A stretch of 64,000 nt of DNA, taken from positions 2,294,001 through 2,358,000 of the forward strand of contig NZ_AP025592.1 in NCBI RefSeq assembly GCF_023169965.1, written 5' to 3'. Position 1 is the first letter of the stretch. Each line of letters opens with the position of its first letter. The notes beneath the pieces are model-generated. The model searched no databases. It was not told the origin of the DNA and was given only the letters and a program-made list of their open reading frames with translations. Positions 15,029 to 21,602 of this stretch are shown here, in pieces. This DNA comes from Anaeromyxobacter paludicola. GTDB taxonomy: Bacteria > Myxococcota > Myxococcia > Myxococcales > Anaeromyxobacteraceae. The position numbers and the translations under genes were made by a program.

Positions 15029-17038
15029 GTGGCGCTCGGCTGGCGCGCGGCGGCGGCGGTGCGGGGCGCGGGGGACGTGGCGCTCCCGCTCGTCGCCCTC
15101 TCGGTGGTCGCGCTCCTCTTCGCGCCGCTCTCCCCGGCGCTCCTCGACGGGCTGCTCGCCCTGAACCTCGCCCTCTCGGCGACGGTGCTCGTGGTCACGC
15201 TGCTCGCCCGGGAGGCGCTCCGCTTCGCGAGCTTCCCCACCCTGCTCCTCTTCACCACCCTGTTCCGGCTGGCGCTCGAGGTCTCCTCCACCCGCCTCGT
15301 GCTCTCGCGCGGCGACGCGGGGCGGCTCATCCACGCGCTCGGGGCGGTGGTGGTGCAGGGCGACGTCGTGGTGGGCGTGGTGGTCTTCGCCATCCTCACC
15401 CTGGTCCAGCTGCTCGTGGTCGCGAAGGGGGCCGAGCGGGTGGCGGAGGTGGCGGCCCGCTTCAGCCTCGACGCCCTCCCCGGGAAGCAGATGGCCATCG
15501 ACGCCGACCTGCGCGCCGGCGCCATCGACCAGGCCGAGGCGCGCAGCCGCCGGCGCGCGCTGGAGCGCGAGAGCCAGCTCTACGGCGCCATGGACGGCGC
15601 GCTCAAGTTCGTGAAGGGGGACGCCATCGCGGCGGTCGCGATCGTGCTCGTCAACCTCGGCGGCGGGCTCTGCGCCGGGCTCCTGCGCGGCCTCGACCCG
15701 GCCCAGGCGGCGCGGCGGTACGCGCTCCTCGCCATCGGCGACGGCCTCGCGGCGCAGGTGCCGGCGCTCCTCCTCGCCGTCGCCGCGGGGGTCGCGGTGA
15801 CCCGCGTGGCCGCGGAGGAGGAGGGCGGCGACCTCGGCGGAGAGATCGCGCGGCAGCTCTTCTCGGACCCGCGGGCCCTCGCGCCGGTGGCGGCGCTGTG
15901 CGGCGGCCTCGCGCTCGCCCCCGGCCTCCCGGCGCTGCCCTTCGCGCTGCTCGCGGCGGCGGCGCTCGCCGTCTCCGCGCGCCCCTGGCGGCGCCCCGCT
16001 CCGGCGCCGGACGACCACCCGGCGCCGGCCCCGCCGGGGCCGTGGGCGCCCGCGCCCCCGCTCACGCTCGAGCTCTCGCCGGACCTCGCCGCGCTCGCCG
16101 GCGGCTGCGACGGCCGGTTCTCGCGCGAGCTGCTCCCCTCCCTGCGCGAGGACCTCTGGCGGGCGCTGGGCGTGCGGCTGCCGCCGCTGCTCCTCCGGAC
16201 CGCGCCGCTCCCGCCCGGGCGGTGGCGGCTCCTCGCCGACGACGTCCCCTGCGCCGCCGGCGCCGCCCCGGCCGGCGCGGTCGCGCTGGCCGAGCCGGGC
16301 GAGCTCGCCCTCGTGGGCATCGGGTGCGCGGCGCGCCGGCACCCGCTCACCGGCGCCGCGGCGGCCGCCATCGCCGCGGCGGACGCGGCCCGGGCCGCGG
16401 CGGTCGCGCAGGTGCTCGACCCGCTCGCCTGGCTCGGGCTCGAGCTCGCCGCCGCGCTCCGCCGCGCCGCCCCGCAGCTCCTCTCCCTGCAGGAGGCCCA
16501 GGCGCTCCTCGACGCGCTCGAGCCGGGGCACCCGGCGCTGGTCCGCGAGGCCTCGCGGCAGGTCCCGCCGTCCCTGCTCGTCGAGGTGCTGCGCCGGCTG
16601 CTGGAGGAGGAGGTCTCGATCCGGCCGCTGCCCGCCATCCTGGAGGCGCTGCTCGACGCCGGACCGACCCGGGGGCCCGACGCCCTCGCCGAGCGCTGCC
16701 GGCGCGCGCTCCGGCGGCAGATCGCCTGGCAACAGGCGGAGGGGCGCCCCCTGCCCGCGATCCTGCTCGATCCGGGGGCGGAGCTCTCCCTCAAGGACGG
16801 GCTCGCGGGCGACGCGCCCGCCCTGAGCGCCGCCGAGCTCGAGCGGCTGCTCGACGCGCTCGACGCGGAGCTGGCCCGGGAGCCCGGGCGCAAGGTGCTC
16901 CTCGCCTGCCCCGAGGTCCGGCGGGGGCTGCGACAGGTGGTGGCGCTGCGCCACCCGAGGCTCGCGGTGCTCAGCTACGAGGAGCTACCGCCCGGGCTGG
17001 TCGTGCGCCCGGTCGGCAAGCTGTCGCTCCCGGCCTGA
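15029..17038 (+). CDS. sctV: Type III secretion export gate protein, major
   Basis: 669 residues, FlhA/SctV (FHIPEP) family. The first half is membrane-embedded (about eight helices to residue 325) with the family segments FPTLLLFTTLFRLALEVS, STRLVLSRGDAG, DALPGKQMAIDADLRAG, and SRRRALERESQLYGAMDG. The second half is the cytoplasmic nonamer-ring domain. It should form the outer export gate that accepts substrates and couples proton flow to export. GTG start at 15029, one base after the sctU stop. Last gene of the cluster; a hairpin follows directly. Confidence 0.96.
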   Translation: MALGWRAAAAVRGAGDVALPLVALSVVALLFAPLSPALLDGLLALNLALSATVLVVTLLAREALRFASFPTLLLFTTLFRLALEVSSTRLVLSRGDAGRLIHALGAVVVQGDVVVGVVVFAILTLVQLLVVAKGAERVAEVAARFSLDALPGKQMAIDADLRAGAIDQAEARSRRRALERESQLYGAMDGALKFVKGDAIAAVAIVLVNLGGGLCAGLLRGLDPAQAARRYALLAIGDGLAAQVPALLLAVAAGVAVTRVAAEEEGGDLGGEIARQLFSDPRALAPVAALCGGLALAPGLPALPFALLAAAALAVSARPWRRPAPAPDDHPAPAPPGPWAPAPPLTLELSPDLAALAGGCDGRFSRELLPSLREDLWRALGVRLPPLLLRTAPLPPGRWRLLADDVPCAAGAAPAGAVALAEPGELALVGIGCAARRHPLTGAAAAAIAAADAARAAAVAQVLDPLAWLGLELAAALRRAAPQLLSLQEAQALLDALEPGHPALVREASRQVPPSLLVEVLRRLLEEEVSIRPLPAILEALLDAGPTRGPDALAERCRRALRRQIAWQQAEGRPLPAILLDPGAELSLKDGLAGDAPALSAAELERLLDALDAELAREPGRKVLLACPEVRRGLRQVVALRHPRLAVLSYEELPPGLVVRPVGKLSLPA

Positions 17039-17055
17039 GGGATCCCGAGGATCCC
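17039..17055 (+). terminator. Hairpin after sctV, possible terminator
   Basis: GGGATCC, a 3-nt loop (CGA), then GGATCCC: a perfect 7-bp stem starting directly after the sctV stop codon and lying between convergent genes. No T-tract follows, so it is at best a partial terminator or a transcript-end stabiliser. Confidence 0.4.
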
Positions 17056-17089
17056 CTCACAGGCCCGGATCGGCGGGAGGAGGATCCCG

Positions 17090-17473
17090 TCAGATGGAGC
17101 CGTTGGCGGCGACGGGCGGCGTGCCGGTGCCGCCGTCGTTCTCGCCCGGCGTCTTCGCCGCGATCTCGGCGGCCCCGGACTTGGCCGGCTGCGCCTCGTC
17201 GCGGTTCACGCGGTCGCGCAGTTCCTTCCCGGTGCGGAACAGGATTCCCCGCTTGGGCTTCACGGGGATGACCTCGCCGGTCTTGGGGTTCCGGCCCTGG
17301 TAGCCGTCGTAGTTCTTCACGTGGAAGGCGCCAAGCCCGCGGATCTCGATGTTCTCACCACGGCAGAGGGCCGTCTTCATCGACTCGAAGATGTTCTCGA
17401 TGGTCGACTCGGCCTGCTTCTGGGTGACTCCCCGCTTGACGACGAGAATGTTGATGAGATCCGACTTGAGCAT
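17090..17473 (-). CDS. HU/IHF-family DNA-binding protein with C-terminal tail
   Basis: 127 residues from ATG 17473 (MLKSDLINILVVKRGVTQKQAES), with GGAG 7 nt before. A full HU/IHF fold spans residues 1-95: dimerising helices, IEIRGLGAFHVKNY, the DNA-intercalating arm QGRNPKTGEVIPVKPKRG, and the closing helix FRTGKELRDRV. The remaining 30 residues form an acidic/Ala/Gly tail absent from standard HU. The IEIRGLGAF wording is closer to IHF than HU, but IHF subtype cannot be settled by eye. Nucleoid architecture and promoter bending are the likely roles; IHF-like proteins commonly assist sigma-54 promoters such as those in this window. Confidence 0.93.
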   Translation of the reverse strand: MLKSDLINILVVKRGVTQKQAESTIENIFESMKTALCRGENIEIRGLGAFHVKNYDGYQGRNPKTGEVIPVKPKRGILFRTGKELRDRVNRDEAQPAKSGAAEIAAKTPGENDGGTGTPPVAANGSI

Positions 17474-17511
17474 GCAGCGCTCCGGCACTGGGGGCCCCCA
17501 CCCTCGGAAGG

Positions 17512-17575
17512 CCACGGGAATGGCGCAGAGCCTAGCCCAGCCCAGGAAAATCGGCAAGGGTTCCACGGGAATGGC
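17512..17575. repeat. Pair of 13-bp direct repeats flanking the HU-family promoter
   Basis: CCACGGGAATGGC occurs at 17512-17524 and again at 17563-17575, exactly 51 bp apart. One copy lies just upstream of the proposed -35 and the other just downstream of the -10 of the minus-strand promoter. Seen directly. An operator role is inference. Confidence 0.6.
17529..17557 (-). promoter_or_regulatory. Probable sigma-70 promoter of the HU-family gene
   Basis: On the minus strand TTGCCG (17557-17552), a 17-bp spacer and TAGGCT (17534-17529) precede the ATG at 17473, leaving a leader of about 50 nt. The matches are moderate (four and three of six). Confidence 0.45.
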
Positions 17576-17623
17576 CCACCACCCCTCGATTTCGAGGGCC
17601 AGGGCCCTCCGAACAGGGGGACG

Positions 17624-18895
17624 TCAGGCGCCGCGCGAGGAGCCGGCGAGCGCCTGCCCGCCCTGCTGGGGCTTCTGATCCGCGGGCGCCGGCTCGAGGG
17701 GCGGCGCCGCCTCGTCGCAGAGCTCCGCGATCGTCACCGCGCCGAGCGCCGCGGCCGAGGCGCGCTCCGACTCGAGGAGGGCCTGGCCGAGCCGGACCGA
17801 TCCGGGATCGGCCTGCGGCGCCGGCCCGGAGATCGCCCGGCGGACCTCCGCGAGGGTGATCCGGTCGAGCGGCCGGCCGGGCACGAAGCCGCCGCCGGCC
17901 GCCTCCACGAGCAGCCCCGCCTGCCGGAGCGCCCCGAGGGCCTCGCGGACCGGCTCGGCCAGCGCGGAGAGCCGGTCGGCGAGCTCGGCCGGCTCGGGCG
18001 GCGGCGCGCCGGCCCGGTAGGCGAGCGCGATCTCCCGCAGGGTCCTCGCGGCCAGCAGCTCCCGCCCGGCGGCGGTCTGGTCCGACGGGTGCGCGTGGAC
18101 GAGCGCCCGCGCGTGCTGCGCGACGAACGCCACCCGCGCGCCGAAGAGGAAGATGGTCCAGCTCACGAAGATCCAGAGCAGGAAGATCGGGACCGCCGCC
18201 AGCGAGCCGTAGACGGCGTGGTAGTGGAAGAACCGCGCCACGGCGAAGGCGTAGATCGCCTTGGCGATCTCCCAGGCGAGCCCGGCGGTCAGCCCGCCGA
18301 TGGCCGCGGGCCGGGGCCGGACCTTGGTGGCCGGGATGATGAGGTAGAAGACGCTGAAGAAGGTGCAGGTGAGCGCCAGCGACGCGATCCCGGCGCCGAG
18401 CTGCCCGGCGGGCGACGCGCCCAGGCGGGCCTGGAACGCGTGGCCGAGCGCCAGCGAGCCGGCGAGGAGCAGCGGCCCGAGCGTCAGCCCCGCCCAGTAG
18501 GTGAGGAGGGTCGAGACCAGGGGCCGGCGCTTGTGCACCGCCCAGAGGTCGTTGACCGCCCGCTCCACCTGGCTGAAGAGGCTCACCGCCGACCAGACGA
18601 GGAGCGCGCCGCCGACGATCCCGGCGCTGGTCGCGTGGGCGTTCCTCACGAACTCGTCGAGGTGAGGCGCCACCGCCGTGCGCGCGCCCACGGCGAGGTT
18701 CTCGAGCAGGAACTCGTGGACCCGGACCCAGAGCCGCTCCATCCCGGTGAAGGCCTGGACGACCGAGAAGGCCACCACCAGCGCCGGGACGAGCGCGAAG
18801 AGCGAGGTGTACGTGAGCGCCATGGCGCGCACGCGCAGCTCGCGGTCGCGCAGCGCGCCGGCGACCGCGAGCAGCTTGATGAGCTCGGGGCGCAT
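17624..18895 (-). CDS. YihY/BrkB-family inner membrane protein
   Basis: 423 residues. Residues 1 to about 265 form the YihY (UPF0761, BrkB) domain with six hydrophobic segments; typical are LTYTSLFALVPALVVAFSVV, the WSAVSLFSQVERAVNDLW stretch, and SLAAVPIFLLWIFVSWTI. The cytoplasmic C-terminal 150 residues contain a winged-helix-like segment (LREIALAYRAG to LRQAGLLVEAAGGGFVPGRP). The function of this widespread family is unsettled; it was once mis-annotated as RNase BN. It ends the transcription unit that begins with the RNase E/G gene (6-bp gap), so the two are probably co-transcribed. Confidence 0.85.
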   Translation of the reverse strand: MRPELIKLLAVAGALRDRELRVRAMALTYTSLFALVPALVVAFSVVQAFTGMERLWVRVHEFLLENLAVGARTAVAPHLDEFVRNAHATSAGIVGGALLVWSAVSLFSQVERAVNDLWAVHKRRPLVSTLLTYWAGLTLGPLLLAGSLALGHAFQARLGASPAGQLGAGIASLALTCTFFSVFYLIIPATKVRPRPAAIGGLTAGLAWEIAKAIYAFAVARFFHYHAVYGSLAAVPIFLLWIFVSWTIFLFGARVAFVAQHARALVHAHPSDQTAAGRELLAARTLREIALAYRAGAPPPEPAELADRLSALAEPVREALGALRQAGLLVEAAGGGFVPGRPLDRITLAEVRRAISGPAPQADPGSVRLGQALLESERASAAALGAVTIAELCDEAAPPLEPAPADQKPQQGGQALAGSSRGA

Positions 18896-18901
18896 CCCGC
18901 G

Positions 18902-21409
18902 CTAAGGCTTCTCCGGGCCGGCGCCGGCCGGGGCCCGCTCCGCCCCGCCCTTCTCGCCGCCGCGCTCGCCCTGCTGGCCGCGCTCGCCCTGGCGCTCCTG
19001 GCGCTCGCGCTCGCCCTGGCGATCCTGCTGCCCGCGCTCGCCCTGCTGCTGGTTCCGCTGCCGGTCGCGGTCGCCCTGCTGGCCGCCGCGCCCGCCGCGC
19101 CCGCCCCGCCGATCGCGGTCGCGCCCGCCGCGGCCCTCGTCGCGCCGGCCGTCCTCGCGCCGCCCCTCCTGCCGGGGCTCCTCGCGCGGCCGGGCCTGCT
19201 CCGGGCGCCCGCCCTCCTCGCGATCGCGCTCCTGGCGGCCGTAGATGTCGAACTGCTCCTGGTGGTAGTTCTGCTGCACCTTCACCTGGATGGTCTTGTT
19301 GAACCGATCCATGAGGTAGCGGAGCTCGTCCCGCTCCGGCCCCTGGAGCACCCGGGCCACCTCGGGGTGGCAGTTCACCACCATCACCGGCTCGGGGAAG
19401 CTCGGCGCGTCGCGCCGGATCTCGCGGAAGATCTCGTAGGCCACGGTGATCTTCGACTTCAGGTGGCCCTTGCCCTCGCAGTAGCCGCAGGGCTCGTTCA
19501 TCATCCGCGTCACCGACTCACGCACCCGCTTGCGCGTCATCTCGACGAGGCCGAGCTCCGAGATCTTGAGGACGTTGGTCTTGGCCTTGTCCCGTCCCAG
19601 CGCGTCCTGCAAGGCCTTGAAGACCTTCTCGCGGTTCTGGGATTTGTCCATGTCGATGAAGTCGATGATGATGATGCCGCCGATGTTGCGGAGCCGGAGC
19701 TGGTAGACGATCTCCTTGGCCGCCTCGGTGTTGATCTTGGTGATCGTCTCCTCGAGGTTCTTCTTGCCGACGTAGCGGCCCGAGTTGACGTCCACCGCGG
19801 TGAGCGCCTCGGCCTGGTCGATGATGAGGTAGCCGCCGCTCTTCAGCCAGACCTTGCGCTGGCTGGCCCGCTTCAGCTCCTGCTCGATGCCGTAGGCGTC
19901 GAAGATGGGCTCGTCGCCCTGGTAGAGCTCGATCTGGCTCTCGAGGTGCGGCGCCTGCTCGTGCACGAAGCGGAGGATGCGCTCGTACTCCTCGCGGTCG
20001 TCGATGACGAGCTTCTGCACGTCCGCGGTGAAGAGGTCGCGGGTGGCGCGCAGGATGAGGTCGAGGTCGGGGTGGAGCAGCGCCGGCGCGCCCACCTTGT
20101 CCTTGGTGCGGATGATCTCGTTCCACACCTGGATGAGGAAGCGGATGTCGGCCTCGAGCTTGGCGGCCTCGACGTTCTCGGCCACGGTGCGGACGATGAA
20201 GCCGGTGCCCTCCGGGCGCATCCGGTCCACGATCTCGCGCAGGCGGCGCCGCTCGCCCTCCTTCTCGATGCGGCGGCTGATGCCGATGTGATCCACCGTC
20301 GGCATGAAGACGAGGTGCCGGCCGGGGAGCGAGATGTGGCTGGTGATGCGGGCGCCCTTCGTGCCGATCGGATCCTTGGCGACCTGGACGATCACCTCCT
20401 GCCCTTCCTTGAGCAGGTCCTGGATGTTCTTCGACTCCTTGGGCCGGCGCTCCTCGTCGCGGCGCCCGCCGTTGCGGCCCCGGTCGTGCCCGCGGTCGCG
20501 GTCGCGGCCGTCGCGCCCCTCGCGGCCGTCCCGCCGCCCGCGCTCGTCGCGCCGGTTGCGGTCGCGCCCCTCGCGCGCCTCGCGCGCCGACTCCTGCGGA
20601 CGGGCCGCGATCTGCCCGGCCTTGGGGGTGGTGTCGGTCTGGGCCGGCAGGAGGTGCTGCGCGCCGGCCGGCTCGGCCGCGACGGCCTGCGCGCCCTCGG
20701 CGGGCGCGGGCGCGGTGGCCTGCTCGGGCGCGCCGGCCGCGGGGGCCTCCGCGGCGGGCGGCACCTCGACCGGGTTCGTGAGCGGGATGGGGGCGGGCTG
20801 CTCCGCCGCGGCCTCCGGCGCCGCGGCCGGCTCGGGCCGCGCCTCCGGCTCCGCCGCGACCGGCGCCGCCTCGGCGGCCGGCTGCGGCTCGGCGGCCGCG
20901 CCCTCGGCGACCGGCGGCGCGCTCGCGATGCCCGGGAACTCCTGCTGCGCGGCCTCGCGGCGGACGGCCTCCGGCGCCGGGGCCGCCTCGGCCTGGGCCT
21001 CGGCCTCGGCCGGCGCGGGCTCGGCGGCGGGCGCCGGGGTGGGCTCCTCCGCCCCGCGCTCGGCGTCGGCGCGGACCTTCGCCTCCTGCTGCTCGGCCTC
21101 CTCCTCCGACGGGACCTGGTCGAGCACGGCGCCGTGCTCGCCCTCGGTGAGCTCGAACTCCTCGGAGAAGTCCGGGTCGCCGTAGACGTCGCCGACGTAG
21201 AGGAAGGCGGCCTTCTCGAGGCCGATGTCCACGAAGGCGGCCTGCATGCCCGGGAGGACCCGGACCACCCGGCCCTTGTAGATGTTGCCGACGATGCCCT
21301 TCTCGCGCTTCCGCTCGAGATAGAACTCGTGGATGGTGCCGCTCTCGACCAGGGCCACGCGCGTCTCGGCGCCGGCCGCGTTGATCACGAGGATGCTGTT
21401 TCCTGCCAT
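18902..21409 (-). CDS. rng: Ribonuclease E/G with a large disordered insert in the S1 domain
   Basis: 835 residues from ATG 21409 (MAGNSILVINAAGAETRVAL). The S1 domain starts at about residue 35 (GIVGNIYKGRVVRVLPGMQAAFVDIG) but is interrupted at about 75 by some 250 residues: first Glu/Ala/Pro-rich, then Arg/Asp/Gly-rich (about 280-320). It then resumes at about 330 (NIQDLLKEGQEVIVQV). The catalytic part is intact: IIIIDFIDMD with both Mg-binding Asp residues, and the Zn-link CGYCEGKG. A second RGG/RQ-rich tail of about 110 residues ends the protein. The low-complexity arms probably bind RNA or degradosome partners. Followed by the YihY gene and preceded by a radical SAM gene often found next to rng. 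Confidence 0.93.
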   Translation of the reverse strand: MAGNSILVINAAGAETRVALVESGTIHEFYLERKREKGIVGNIYKGRVVRVLPGMQAAFVDIGLEKAAFLYVGDVYGDPDFSEEFELTEGEHGAVLDQVPSEEEAEQQEAKVRADAERGAEEPTPAPAAEPAPAEAEAQAEAAPAPEAVRREAAQQEFPGIASAPPVAEGAAAEPQPAAEAAPVAAEPEARPEPAAAPEAAAEQPAPIPLTNPVEVPPAAEAPAAGAPEQATAPAPAEGAQAVAAEPAGAQHLLPAQTDTTPKAGQIAARPQESAREAREGRDRNRRDERGRRDGREGRDGRDRDRGHDRGRNGGRRDEERRPKESKNIQDLLKEGQEVIVQVAKDPIGTKGARITSHISLPGRHLVFMPTVDHIGISRRIEKEGERRRLREIVDRMRPEGTGFIVRTVAENVEAAKLEADIRFLIQVWNEIIRTKDKVGAPALLHPDLDLILRATRDLFTADVQKLVIDDREEYERILRFVHEQAPHLESQIELYQGDEPIFDAYGIEQELKRASQRKVWLKSGGYLIIDQAEALTAVDVNSGRYVGKKNLEETITKINTEAAKEIVYQLRLRNIGGIIIIDFIDMDKSQNREKVFKALQDALGRDKAKTNVLKISELGLVEMTRKRVRESVTRMMNEPCGYCEGKGHLKSKITVAYEIFREIRRDAPSFPEPVMVVNCHPEVARVLQGPERDELRYLMDRFNKTIQVKVQQNYHQEQFDIYGRQERDREEGGRPEQARPREEPRQEGRREDGRRDEGRGGRDRDRRGGRGGRGGQQGDRDRQRNQQQGERGQQDRQGERERQERQGERGQQGERGGEKGGAERAPAGAGPEKP

Positions 21410-21602
21410 TTGGGACCTCGCTCGCCCGTCGCTCCGGATGCGGAGGCAGCGAGGCCCACCTCGGGCCACGGCCACGGCGGCCGCGCTCCAGGTGGAGCGC
21501 AACCGTCGGGGCCGTATGTCGAGCTTTCGCTCAAGATTCGCGATCCTCCGCGCCGGGCGGCCGCCGCGCAGGCGGCCCGATGCCGGGCACGTTCGTAATG
21601 GT

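Noticed and set aside
18920-19200. Dense short direct repeats resembling a CRISPR or tandem array
   Set aside because: They are codon repeats for the Arg/Gly/Gln-rich tail of RNase E/G, without regular spacer structure.
17321-21598. A 1425-residue open frame on the plus strand across the YihY and RNase E/G genes
   Set aside because: It is antisense to two clearly recognised genes; the His/Leu/Glu-rich product is the usual artefact of GC-rich codon bias.
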